Source of the DNA: NORP181 sp047623555
GTDB taxonomy: Bacteria; Pseudomonadota; Alphaproteobacteria; Rhodobacterales; Rhodobacteraceae
Length of the DNA stretch: 34,503 nt
NCBI GenBank assembly: GCA_047623555.1
Contig: JBLHMP010000038.1
Span: 1 to 34,503 of the forward strand
Direction of reading: 5' to 3'
In this document: piece after piece, positions 7,085 to 15,006 of the stretch
How positions within the stretch are numbered: the stretch's first letter is position 1
How the letters are laid out: each line of letters starts with the position of its first letter
Position numbers and translations under genes: made by a program
The notes under the pieces: model-generated
What the model saw: the letters and a program-made list of their open reading frames with translations, nothing else
Databases searched by the model: none
What the model was told of the DNA's origin: nothing

Positions 7085-9781
7085 ATGCCCATCACTGTCG
7101 GACAGGACACCGCCAAGACGCGTAAGACGCTTACGCAGAACGGCAAGACCATTTCATATTATTCCATCTCCGCCGCCACCGAGGCCGGCCTGGGTGATTT
7201 CAGCAAGCTGCCCGCCGCATTGAAAGTCGTGTTGGAAAACATGCTGCGGTTTGAAGACGGCACATCCGTTCAGGTCGACGACATCAAGGCGTTTGCCGAT
7301 TGGGCCACCAATGGCGGCAAGAACCCGCGCGAAATCGCCTATCGCCCGGCCCGCGTATTGATGCAGGATTTCACCGGTGTTCCGGCGGTCGTTGATCTGG
7401 CCGCGATGCGCGATGGTATCGTTGCGCTGGGTGGCGATCCGCAGAAAATCAACCCGCTGAACCCGGTTGATCTGGTCATTGACCATTCGGTTATGATTGA
7501 CGAGTTCGGCAATCCGCGTGCGTTCCAGTTTAATGTTGAACGTGAATACGAGCGTAACCTTGAGCGTTATACATTCCTGAAATGGGGCCAGAGCGCCTTT
7601 AACAACTTCCGCGTTGTGCCCCCCGGAACCGGCATCTGCCATCAGGTTAACCTGGAATACCTGTCGCAAACCGTCTGGACCGACACCGATCAGGACGGCA
7701 ACGAAGTCGCCTATCCCGACACGCTCGTCGGCACTGACAGCCACACCACTATGGTCAACGGCGTCGCCGTTCTGGGCTGGGGTGTTGGCGGTATCGAGGC
7801 CGAGGCCGTGATGCTGGGCCAGCCGATTTCCATGCTGATCCCCGAAGTCATCGGCTTTGAGCTGACTGGCGCTATGGTCGAAGGCACCACCGGCACCGAT
7901 CTGGTGCTGAAAGTTGTCGAACTGTTGCGCGCCATGGGCGTGGTCGGCAAATTCGTTGAATTTTACGGTGCGGGTCTTGATAATCTGCCGCTGGCCGATC
8001 GTGCGACCATCGCCAACATGGCACCAGAATACGGCGCCACCTGTGGTTTCTTCCCGATTGACGGCGAAACCCTGCGCTATCTGCGCAATACTGGCCGCGA
8101 TGAAGACCGCGTTCTGCTGGTCGAGGCCTATGCCAAGGCCAACGGCATGTGGCGTGGCGACGATTATGCGCCGACCTATACTGACACGTTGTCGTTGGAT
8201 ATGGGCACCATTGTGCCTGCCATTTCTGGCCCGAAACGGCCACAAGATTACGTGGCTCTGGTCAATGGCCAGACCGCGTTCCACAACGAAATGGAAAACA
8301 CCTTCAAGCGTCCGATGGGCAAAGAGGTCGTTGTTGACGGCGAAGATTACACCATGGAAAGCGGCAAAATTGTTATTGCCTCGATCACCTCTTGCACCAA
8401 TACATCCAACCCCTACGTGATGATCGGCGCCGGTCTTGTGGCGCGCAAAGCCGCGGCTTTGGGTCTGAACCGTAAACCTTGGGTGAAAACCTCGCTGGCC
8501 CCAGGCTCACAGGTTGTGTCGGCCTATCTTGAGGCTGCCGGTCTGCAAAAGGATCTGGATGCGCTTGGCTTTAACCTTGTGGGCTATGGCTGCACCACCT
8601 GTATCGGCAACTCTGGCCCAATCCAGCCGGAACTAAGCCGCGCCATTGCCGATGGTGATCTGGTCGCCACTTCGGTGTTGTCGGGCAACCGCAACTTTGA
8701 AGGCCGGATTTCACCTGATGTGCGCGCCAACTATCTGGCCTCGCCTCCTCTGGTCGTGGCCTATGCCATCGCCGGGACGCTTGACATCAACTTGATGGAA
8801 GACGTGATCGCACAAGACAAAGACGGCAACGACGTCTATCTGCGCGACATCTGGCCAACCAACAAAGAGATTGCCGATCTGGTTGAGAAAACCGTAACCC
8901 GCGAGGCGTTCCTGTCCAAATACGCTGATGTGTTCAAAGGCGACGAGAAATGGCAAGCGGTGCAAACCACCGACCAGCAGACCTATGACTGGCCACCCGC
9001 GTCCACCTATGTGCAGAACCCGCCCTATTTTCAGGGCATCACCATGGCCACCAAAAAGATCGAAAACATCGATGGTGCCAAGGTTCTGGCCCTGCTCGGC
9101 GACATGATCACCACCGACCACATCTCGCCTGCCGGGTCGTTCACCGCAGACACCCCAGCGGGTCAGTATCTGACCAACCATCAGGTGCCACAGCGCGAAT
9201 TCAACTCGTATGGCTCGCGACGCGGCAACCACCAGGTGATGATGCGCGGCACATTCGCCAACATTCGCATCAAAAATGAGATGCTGGCCAATGTCGATGG
9301 CGGCGTCGAAGGTGGTTATTCCAAAGGCCCCGATGGCACGCAAATGGCGATCTTTGATGCGGCGATGGCCTATCAGGAAAACGGCACACCGCTGGTGATC
9401 TTTGGTGGCGAACAATACGGTGCCGGATCATCGCGTGACTGGGCGGCCAAAGGCACGGCGCTGCTCGGCGTCAAGGCGGTGATCGCCGAAACCTTTGAGC
9501 GTATTCACCGCTCAAATCTGGTTGGTATGGGCGTGATCCCGTTTGAGTTCACCGGTGGTGACAGCCGCAAAACGCTGGGCCTGACCGGTGACGAAACGGT
9601 TGCGATTCATGGGCTTGATACCGTGACCCCGCTGGCCGAGGTGCCCTGCACCATCACCTTCCCCGATGGCAGCGAGAAAACCATCACCCTGAAATGCCGG
9701 ATCGATACCGCTGTTGAGATTGACTATATCGAAAACGGCGGTGTGCTGCATTACGTGCTGCGCAACCTGGCCAAGAGTTAA
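7085..9781 (+). CDS. acnA: Aconitate hydratase A
   Basis: Aconitase interconverts citrate and isocitrate in the TCA cycle and binds a [4Fe-4S] cluster. The 898-residue product has the length of the AcnA/IRP family. The cluster ligands are visible: Cys437 in SITSCTNTSNP, and Cys503 and Cys506 in GYGCTTCIGNSGP. Other hallmarks are the DSHTTMVNG segment (about residue 218), the GDMITTDHISPAGS segment opening the C-terminal swivel domain, and GAGSSRDWAAKG near residue 780. A GGAGG ribosome site lies just upstream of the ATG at 7085. The downstream DOPA dioxygenase-like gene starts 5 bases after the stop and is probably co-transcribed. Confidence 0.98.
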   Translation: MPITVGQDTAKTRKTLTQNGKTISYYSISAATEAGLGDFSKLPAALKVVLENMLRFEDGTSVQVDDIKAFADWATNGGKNPREIAYRPARVLMQDFTGVPAVVDLAAMRDGIVALGGDPQKINPLNPVDLVIDHSVMIDEFGNPRAFQFNVEREYERNLERYTFLKWGQSAFNNFRVVPPGTGICHQVNLEYLSQTVWTDTDQDGNEVAYPDTLVGTDSHTTMVNGVAVLGWGVGGIEAEAVMLGQPISMLIPEVIGFELTGAMVEGTTGTDLVLKVVELLRAMGVVGKFVEFYGAGLDNLPLADRATIANMAPEYGATCGFFPIDGETLRYLRNTGRDEDRVLLVEAYAKANGMWRGDDYAPTYTDTLSLDMGTIVPAISGPKRPQDYVALVNGQTAFHNEMENTFKRPMGKEVVVDGEDYTMESGKIVIASITSCTNTSNPYVMIGAGLVARKAAALGLNRKPWVKTSLAPGSQVVSAYLEAAGLQKDLDALGFNLVGYGCTTCIGNSGPIQPELSRAIADGDLVATSVLSGNRNFEGRISPDVRANYLASPPLVVAYAIAGTLDINLMEDVIAQDKDGNDVYLRDIWPTNKEIADLVEKTVTREAFLSKYADVFKGDEKWQAVQTTDQQTYDWPPASTYVQNPPYFQGITMATKKIENIDGAKVLALLGDMITTDHISPAGSFTADTPAGQYLTNHQVPQREFNSYGSRRGNHQVMMRGTFANIRIKNEMLANVDGGVEGGYSKGPDGTQMAIFDAAMAYQENGTPLVIFGGEQYGAGSSRDWAAKGTALLGVKAVIAETFERIHRSNLVGMGVIPFEFTGGDSRKTLGLTGDETVAIHGLDTVTPLAEVPCTITFPDGSEKTITLKCRIDTAVEIDYIENGGVLHYVLRNLAKS

Positions 9782-9786
9782 ATCCA

Positions 9787-10125
9787 ATGCCCGCCCCCAA
9801 CACAATCACCGCCTATCACGCGCATGTCTATTTCGACGCCAATACCGTCGAACAGGCCCGCGCGCTTTGCCAACAGGCGGCGGGGTTGTTTGGTGTCACC
9901 ATGGGGCGTGTGCATGAAAAAACGGTGGGACCACATCCAATGTGGTCCTGCCAACTGGCGGCTTCGCCTGCGCAATTTGTTGATTTGTTGCCATGGCTAA
10001 CGCTCAACCGCGGTGGGCTGATCGTCTTCGCCCACCCTGAAACCGGCAACGGTCTCGCGGACCACCGCGATCACGGCATCTGGCTTGGCACCGGACTAGA
10101 GCTCAAACTGTCAATTTTCAACTGA
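9787..10125 (+). CDS. DOPA 4,5-dioxygenase family protein
   Basis: A 112-residue protein with the family's paired histidine motifs: HAHVYFD near residue 11, a central VGPHPMWSCQL segment, and VFAHPETG followed by DHRDHGIWLG in the last third. DOPA 4,5-dioxygenases are small extradiol-type oxygenases; in fungi and plants they act in betalain or pigment synthesis, but bacterial members have unknown substrates, so only the fold and a possible metal-binding site are inferred. The ATG at 9787 follows the acnA stop by 5 bases, suggesting read-through from acnA. The length matches other bacterial members. Confidence 0.88.
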   Translation: MPAPNTITAYHAHVYFDANTVEQARALCQQAAGLFGVTMGRVHEKTVGPHPMWSCQLAASPAQFVDLLPWLTLNRGGLIVFAHPETGNGLADHRDHGIWLGTGLELKLSIFN

Positions 10126-10149
10126 CGCTCAAACCTTTTCTATTTTCCT

Positions 10150-10173
10150 AAAATATCCCCGCCGGAGGCTCCT
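10150..10173 (-). terminator. Terminator-like hairpin downstream of ccmG
   Basis: On the minus strand, just after the ccmG stop, CCTCCG pairs with CGGGG (one G-T pair) in a tight hairpin followed by ATATTTT. A near-identical copy occurs at 21033-21057 after der. The position between convergent gene ends fits an intrinsic terminator. I recall similar GCCTCCGGCGGG-TATTT sequences as frequent in Rhodobacteraceae. Confidence 0.6.
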
Positions 10174-10178
10174 GCGCT

Positions 10179-10718
10179 CTACTCAGATTGCGCCGCCTCT
10201 AGCGCTGGCAGGAACAGCTGCTCATAGGCACTGCCAACCAACGGCCCGACAAACCGAAACAACACAGCGCCGTCGCCACTGACAATAAATGTCTCAGGCG
10301 GCGCAGACACGCCCCAGTCAATCGCCGTACGCCCTTTGGCATCAAACGCCAATCGACGAAACGGGTTTTTCTCGTCCTCAAGATAACTCAGAGCGTCGGC
10401 CTCACTATCCTTAAAGTTCACGCCCAACACCTTGAGCCCCTCTGCCTGAAACGCCAAAAGCCTTGGATGTTCGGCGCGGCAAGGCGGGCACCAGCTGGCC
10501 CAGAAATTAACAATCGAAATCTCGCCATCGGCCAGATCAGTCGCGGTGATTGACGGGTAATCGCCCAACGCCTTGTCGGTAATCGTCGGCGCAGGTTGAC
10601 CAATAAAGGTTGATGGCAACCCGTTGGGATTATCCCGCATCATGCCAATTGCGGCCAACGCGACAAAGGCTGCAAACACCAAAGGTGGCGCGATCATCAA
10701 AGGACTGATTTTAGCCAT
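10179..10718 (-). CDS. ccmG: Thiol:disulfide interchange protein CcmG/DsbE
   Basis: CcmG is a membrane-anchored periplasmic thioredoxin that helps reduce apocytochrome c cysteines before heme attachment. The 179-residue product has an N-terminal membrane anchor (about residues 6-24) and the active site NFWASWCPPCRAEHP, followed by the GVNFKDSEADALSYLE segment typical of DsbE. I chose the ATG at 10718, which overlaps the ccmD stop by 8 bases (ATGGCTAA); an in-frame extension to 10823 only reads ccmD sequence out of frame. It is the last gene of the ccm block and is followed by a terminator-like hairpin. Confidence 0.93.
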   Translation of the reverse strand: MAKISPLMIAPPLVFAAFVALAAIGMMRDNPNGLPSTFIGQPAPTITDKALGDYPSITATDLADGEISIVNFWASWCPPCRAEHPRLLAFQAEGLKVLGVNFKDSEADALSYLEDEKNPFRRLAFDAKGRTAIDWGVSAPPETFIVSGDGAVLFRFVGPLVGSAYEQLFLPALEAAQSE

Positions 10719-10866
10719 TGCGCTTGGCCCGTTCTTCAACGTCGGCCAACGCAGCGCGCACCTGCCGCCCGCGCCAGAGGCTAAGCCCAACCAGCACCAA
10801 CAACAGCGCGATCGACACGCCATAGGCCGACAACACCGTGTCGCCGTATTTTCCCAGATCAGGCAT
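10711..10866 (-). CDS. ccmD: Heme exporter protein CcmD
   Basis: A 51-residue protein beginning MPDLGKYGDTVLSAYGVSIA, with one transmembrane helix (about residues 12-31) and a charged cytoplasmic tail (ADVEERAKRNG). CcmD is the small subunit that stabilises the CcmABC complex and helps release holo-CcmE. Its ATG shares one base with the ccmC stop (TGATG), and its own stop overlaps the ccmG start by 8 bases, so translation of the three is tightly coupled. The position and size fit the usual ccmC-ccmD-ccmG order in alphaproteobacteria. Confidence 0.9.
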   Translation of the reverse strand: MPDLGKYGDTVLSAYGVSIALLLVLVGLSLWRGRQVRAALADVEERAKRNG

Positions 10867-11597
10867 CAGCCCCCCGCCCTTTCCCGTGCCAGTAACGCCA
10901 ACATCCGGCGGGCACGAATTTCGGTTCCGGTGCGGTACAGCACCAGTGCAATAAACAATAAAGTAAACCCGGTAATGCAGACCAGTAACGGAAAATAGAA
11001 CACATCCGCCACATGTTCTTCTTTATCCAGACTCAGAGACGCGCCCTGATGCAGCCCCTGATTCCAGAAATTCACCGCATAGCGCGACAACAGCGCAAAC
11101 ACCGATCCCACCAAACATAGAACCGAGGTCAGATCGGCCGCCGTGTCAGGGTTATCAATGGCTTGCCACAGGGCGATATAACCAAGGTAGAACAGAAACA
11201 GAATCAGGAATGACGTCAGACGCGGATCCCATTCCCACCATGTGCCCCACATCGGCTGCCCCCAGATCGCGCCAGTGATCAGCGCAATCAGCGTCATCAC
11301 CGCACCAATAGGTGCCGCTGCACGGGCCCCCAGCGCACTGACGTGGTGACGCCGCACCAGCCAAATCAGCGAGGCCACAAGCATCATCACCCAAGCATTG
11401 ATCGCCAGCATTGCGGCGGGCACATGCAGATAGATAATCTTGACCGTGGCGCCCTGTCGGGCCTCATTCGGCGTATAGAAAAAACCCCAGGTAAGCCCAA
11501 GCACAAGGCACGCCAAGGCCAACCCCCACAGCCACGGCAACAGCCGTTCGCTGGTGGTCAGAAACTTTCGCGGATTTGCATATTCCCAGATTGACAT
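10866..11597 (-). CDS. ccmC: Heme ABC transporter permease CcmC
   Basis: CcmC is the inner-membrane subunit that presents heme to the chaperone CcmE during system I cytochrome c maturation. The 243-residue product has about six transmembrane segments and the periplasmic tryptophan-rich WWD signature, here WGTWWEWDPRLTS. Likely heme-ligand histidines flank it, in KIIYLHVPAAM and DKEEHVADVF. The ATG at 11597 (MSIWEYANPRKF) matches the family N-terminus. It follows ccmB by 44 bases and overlaps ccmD by one. Confidence 0.96.
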   Translation of the reverse strand: MSIWEYANPRKFLTTSERLLPWLWGLALACLVLGLTWGFFYTPNEARQGATVKIIYLHVPAAMLAINAWVMMLVASLIWLVRRHHVSALGARAAAPIGAVMTLIALITGAIWGQPMWGTWWEWDPRLTSFLILFLFYLGYIALWQAIDNPDTAADLTSVLCLVGSVFALLSRYAVNFWNQGLHQGASLSLDKEEHVADVFYFPLLVCITGFTLLFIALVLYRTGTEIRARRMLALLARERAGG

Positions 11598-11641
11598 ACC
11601 AGCTATCTAGGACGTCTTACGGCCAAGCACAATTGCCCGAC

Positions 11642-12298
11642 CTAGCGCAGATTGACGCGCAGCACCGCCGCACTCGCATATGGCAGCAATGCCACGGCCG
11701 CTGCCGTGATGCCGGCCAACATCAACAACGGCGTAGTGGCCTCCATTCCCATTGCGCCGCGTCGTGCCACTTCGGCGCCAAAAATCAGCGTCGGCACATA
11801 CAGCGGCAGCACCAGCAACGACAACAACAACCCGCCACGTTTCAACCCGACGGTCAGTGCCGCGCCAAAGGTGCCGATCACCGACAATGCCGGGGTGCCC
11901 AGCAACAGCGAAATCACCAGCCAGCCGAACCCCGCGCTTGGCAGGTTCAGCAACACCCCCAGCAGCGGCGCCACCAATACCAACGGCAACCCGGTGGTCA
12001 ACCAATGCGCCAGCGCCTTGATGCTCAGTGCCGCCTCAAGCGGCAGAGGCGCTGTGGCCAACAGGTCAAGTGATCCGTCCTCCCAGTCTAGCGCCAGCAA
12101 CCGATCCAGCGACAACAGGTTGGCCAACAACGCCCCAAGCCACAGAATACCCGGCGAAATAAGGGCCAACAGGCTGGTTTGCGGTCCAACGCTTAGCGGC
12201 ACCAACACGGTAACAATCAGGAAAAACGCCAGCCCAAGGCCAAAGCCACCGCCAGCGCGAAACGCCAATTTCAGATCACGCAGCAACAGGGCAATCAT
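11642..12298 (-). CDS. ccmB: Heme exporter permease CcmB
   Basis: A 218-residue membrane protein with about six hydrophobic segments; the N-terminal MIALLLRDLKLAFRAGGG and the LLALDWEDGSLDLLATAP loop are typical of CcmB. It pairs with the ATPase CcmA in the CcmABCD complex, which uses ATP to release heme-loaded CcmE from CcmC. Its ATG overlaps the ccmA stop by 4 bases (12295-12298), indicating translational coupling and stoichiometric synthesis. Confidence 0.95.
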   Translation of the reverse strand: MIALLLRDLKLAFRAGGGFGLGLAFFLIVTVLVPLSVGPQTSLLALISPGILWLGALLANLLSLDRLLALDWEDGSLDLLATAPLPLEAALSIKALAHWLTTGLPLVLVAPLLGVLLNLPSAGFGWLVISLLLGTPALSVIGTFGAALTVGLKRGGLLLSLLVLPLYVPTLIFGAEVARRGAMGMEATTPLLMLAGITAAAVALLPYASAAVLRVNLR

Positions 12299-12909
12299 AA
12301 AAACACCCCGTCAAAATCATCCAGCGGCACCGATTTGGCGCGAAACGGTCCAACATCGAGCAGCATGGCCTCAAGGCCCAGATTGATATGAGTGGCGATG
12401 ATGGCGCTGCCGCCGCCCGCCAGATGCGCGCGCACAGCGTCAGCAAACATCGCAACCGCGCTGACGTCCAGCGACACGGTCGGTTCGTCCAAAACCCAGA
12501 TCGGCCGCCCGGTGACCAGCAGCCGCGACAGGCCAAGACGGCGTTTCTGCCCCGCCGATAATGTTCCGGCCGCACGTTCTGACAGATCGTCTAGATCATA
12601 GGCCGACAACGCCGGGGCGATGTCATTGACGCCAAAAACGCTCGCCCAAAAGCTCAGATTTTCACGCACTGATAACGTAGGTTTGATGCCATCCGCATGA
12701 CCGGCATAGGCAATTGCCTCGTCATCTGCGGTAATCTGCCCGCGTACCGGCGGCTGCAACCCTGCCAATGTGCGCAGCAAAGTGGTTTTGCCGATGCCAT
12801 TGGGGCCGCGCACCACCAATGCCTGACCGGGATGCACTGCGAAATTCAGGCCCTCCAGAACCAAAAGCCCGCCGCGCGCGATGGTCAGGTTGCTGACAGT
12901 CAGGGTCAT
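12295..12909 (-). CDS. ccmA: Heme exporter ATP-binding protein CcmA
   Basis: A 204-residue ABC ATPase of the short CcmA type. Visible motifs are the Walker A (RGPNGIGKTTLLRTLAG, near residue 35), the signature LSAGQKRRLGLSRLL, and the Walker B with catalytic glutamate (PIWVLDEPTVSLD). It supplies ATP hydrolysis to CcmABCD for handling of holo-CcmE. The start follows the DUF498 gene by 10 bases, which ties the ccm block to the upstream sec genes. Confidence 0.96.
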   Translation of the reverse strand: MTLTVSNLTIARGGLLVLEGLNFAVHPGQALVVRGPNGIGKTTLLRTLAGLQPPVRGQITADDEAIAYAGHADGIKPTLSVRENLSFWASVFGVNDIAPALSAYDLDDLSERAAGTLSAGQKRRLGLSRLLVTGRPIWVLDEPTVSLDVSAVAMFADAVRAHLAGGGSAIIATHINLGLEAMLLDVGPFRAKSVPLDDFDGVFL

Positions 12910-12919
12910 ACCGCCTCAC

Positions 12920-13267
12920 TCACACCGGGATAACGGCCAGGGCGACGCGCCGACCTTCGGACAGCAGCACGTTATAGGTGCGACAGGCCGATGGCGTGCT
13001 CATCACCTCAACGCCAATGCCAGCCGCCTCAATTGGCGCGCGCATCTCAGACGGAATATGGGCCATCTCGACGCCGGTACCAACAAACAGCACGTCAACA
13101 TCCAACACCAGCAACGGCGTCAGATCACCGTAGCCACCCCAGCCTTTGGTGCCCGATATCTGCGTCAGGATCGGACCTTGAAACACTTCGCCTGCGATGC
13201 GGAAAAACCCGGGGCCATAGCCCTCGACTGGTTTGGCGTCGTCATATGTGACTTCGTTCAGGATCAT
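12920..13267 (-). CDS. Mth938/DUF498 domain protein
   Basis: A 115-residue single-domain protein. The GPGFFRIAGEVFQGPILT segment, the central PLLVLDVDVLFVGTG strand and the end MSTPSACRTYNVLLSEGRRVALAVIP are hallmarks of the Mth938-like family. A mitochondrial relative (NDUFAF3) acts in complex I assembly, and relatives sit next to sec genes in many alphaproteobacteria. The bacterial function is not established. It lies 12 bases after the TauE-like gene and 10 before ccmA, inside the sec-ccm series, consistent with a membrane-complex assembly role, but that is inference from context. Confidence 0.9.
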   Translation of the reverse strand: MILNEVTYDDAKPVEGYGPGFFRIAGEVFQGPILTQISGTKGWGGYGDLTPLLVLDVDVLFVGTGVEMAHIPSEMRAPIEAAGIGVEVMSTPSACRTYNVLLSEGRRVALAVIPV

Positions 13268-13279
13268 TGGCTATTCCAT

Positions 13280-14044
13280 TCAATGAAAAATCGGCAGGCC
13301 CAGCAGGACCGCCAGTGCAATGATACCATAGGCGATGGTGCGATAAAGCCCCCGCTTTGTCGGGTAAAAAAATGCCTGCCCGACCAGCGAGGCCACACCA
13401 TATGGCACAACCAGCAGCAGCCCCAGCATCAGCGCCTCAGGGCCAAGCATGCCCTGCAATGCCAACAACGGCGCCATCAGCAGCCCGGTTGTGGTCAAAA
13501 ACACCAGCGTGTTGGCGCGACTGCGTTCAATGGTGTCCTGCCCGCCCAGCTGAAACAGAATCATAATCGGCCCAACCAACCCGGTGGCGCCACCAACCAG
13601 CCCGGTGCCCAACGCCACGCCCGCCCACGTTACCGGTCCGGGTTTCGCCGTATACCGCCAGCCGGCCATCAGCGCGATCAGGGTAAAGGTGGTCACACCC
13701 AGCACCGCCCACCGCATGGTGGTCACGTCATTGCTGCGTAAAATGTAGATACCAACAGGAAGCGCCAGAGCCGCGCAGACAATCATCATGCCAACCGCCG
13801 GGCGATCCGCCTGTTTCCAGGCGCGCGGCACCAGGGACACAAATGACGCCAATGCCGAAACGGAAAACGCCGCCACGGCCAGTTCTACCGGGATGATTGC
13901 GGTGACCACCGGCATGAACACCAAGTCCGCATCAAAGCCTGCAAAACCATAAACCAGCCCCGCCAAAAGCGTCATCAGGACGATCCAGATCAGCCCGGGC
14001 GTAGCAAGTGTCTGGGCCAGTAACTGGCCCAGATCATTAAGCAT
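13280..14044 (-). CDS. TauE/SafE family permease
   Basis: A 254-residue inner-membrane protein with about eight hydrophobic segments, including the paired family motifs near GLVYGFAGFDADLVFMPVV and VALGTGLVGGATGLVGPIM. TauE/SafE proteins export sulfite, sulfoacetate or other sulfur-containing or organic anions; the substrate here is unknown. I chose the ATG at 14044, which overlaps the secF stop by 8 bases (ATGCTTAA). A longer frame to 14134 runs within secF and gives no better N-terminus. Placement between secF and ccmA suggests co-expression rather than a shared reaction. Confidence 0.9.
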   Translation of the reverse strand: MLNDLGQLLAQTLATPGLIWIVLMTLLAGLVYGFAGFDADLVFMPVVTAIIPVELAVAAFSVSALASFVSLVPRAWKQADRPAVGMMIVCAALALPVGIYILRSNDVTTMRWAVLGVTTFTLIALMAGWRYTAKPGPVTWAGVALGTGLVGGATGLVGPIMILFQLGGQDTIERSRANTLVFLTTTGLLMAPLLALQGMLGPEALMLGLLLVVPYGVASLVGQAFFYPTKRGLYRTIAYGIIALAVLLGLPIFH

Positions 14045-15005
14045 CAATATTGGCGTATTGGTTACCAGCGGTATTGTCCGGCTTGGACCAATCGCGTTTG
14101 ACCCCAAGATACAGCAGGATCGAGGAGGCGACAAAGACCGAAGAGTAGGTTCCGACGATGACGCCCCAGATCATTGCAAACACAAAGCCGCGGATCACGT
14201 CGCCACCCAGCACATACAGCGAAATCAGCGCCAGTAACGTGGTAACCGAGGTCATCACCGTCCGGCTAAGCGTGCCATTGATCGACAGGTTCAACACCTC
14301 TGCCAGCGACATTTTTTTGTATTTGCGCAGGTTTTCACGCACCCGGTCAAACACCACCACCGTATCATTCAGCGAATAGCCAACGATGGTCAGCAAGGCG
14401 GCAATGATCGCCAGATCGAATTTGATCTGAAGTTCGGAAAACACGCCAATGGTCAGGACCACGTCATGCACCAATGCGGCCACCGCGCCCAAGGCAAACT
14501 GCCATTCAAACCGCAGCCAGATATAGATCAGAACCGCGCCAATCGCCGCAACAACAGACAAAGCCGCGGTTTTGGTCAGCTCACCGGACACTTTCGGGCC
14601 AACGGATTCAACCGACTGAAACACGATATCCGGCGACACAGCCTGCAAGGCAACCCGCACATCGTCGATCATGGTGCTGGTCCCGGCCTGCTCACCGTCT
14701 TGGGCCTGAATGCGGATCATGGCGACGTGTTGATCCTCTTCAAAGGTCGGATCGAACACTTCGGTGATGGTCACATCACCCAGGTCAAGCGCATCAATGG
14801 CGCTCCGGTAAGCCGCCACATCCAGAGCTTGGCTGCTTTCGGTACGGATCGTTGTGCCGCCGCGAAAGTCGATGCCGAAATTCAGCCCCTGAAGCATGAA
14901 AGACGTAAAGCCCAGCACCATCAGGAAGGCCGAAAAGCCCAGCCACAATTTCCAGTGTTTGAAAAAGTCGAACGAGGTTTCTTTGGGAACAAGTCTAAGT
15001 CTCAT
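14037..15005 (-). CDS. secF: Protein translocase subunit SecF
   Basis: SecF pairs with SecD to use the proton gradient to pull exported proteins through SecYEG. The 322-residue product has one N-terminal helix, a periplasmic domain (about residues 40-145) opening with the LNFGIDFRGGT motif, and a bundle of five C-terminal helices. The conserved SLNDTVVVFDRVREN segment is in the membrane domain. The ATG at 15005 is one base after the secD stop (TGATATG), so the two are coupled. An in-frame start at 15041 would lie within secD and is rejected. Confidence 0.96.
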   Translation of the reverse strand: MRLRLVPKETSFDFFKHWKLWLGFSAFLMVLGFTSFMLQGLNFGIDFRGGTTIRTESSQALDVAAYRSAIDALDLGDVTITEVFDPTFEEDQHVAMIRIQAQDGEQAGTSTMIDDVRVALQAVSPDIVFQSVESVGPKVSGELTKTAALSVVAAIGAVLIYIWLRFEWQFALGAVAALVHDVVLTIGVFSELQIKFDLAIIAALLTIVGYSLNDTVVVFDRVRENLRKYKKMSLAEVLNLSINGTLSRTVMTSVTTLLALISLYVLGGDVIRGFVFAMIWGVIVGTYSSVFVASSILLYLGVKRDWSKPDNTAGNQYANIDA

Positions 15006-15006
15006 A

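Noticed and set aside
7154..8284. Long minus-strand open frame of 376 codons opposite acnA
   Set aside because: It lies entirely within acnA, whose translation shows all aconitase motifs; the antisense frame is a side effect of codon bias.
12881..13741. Plus-strand 286-codon open frame opposite ccmA, DUF498 and the TauE-like gene
   Set aside because: The product is rich in His, Gln and Arg with no domain-like segments, and the opposite strand codes for three recognisable proteins.
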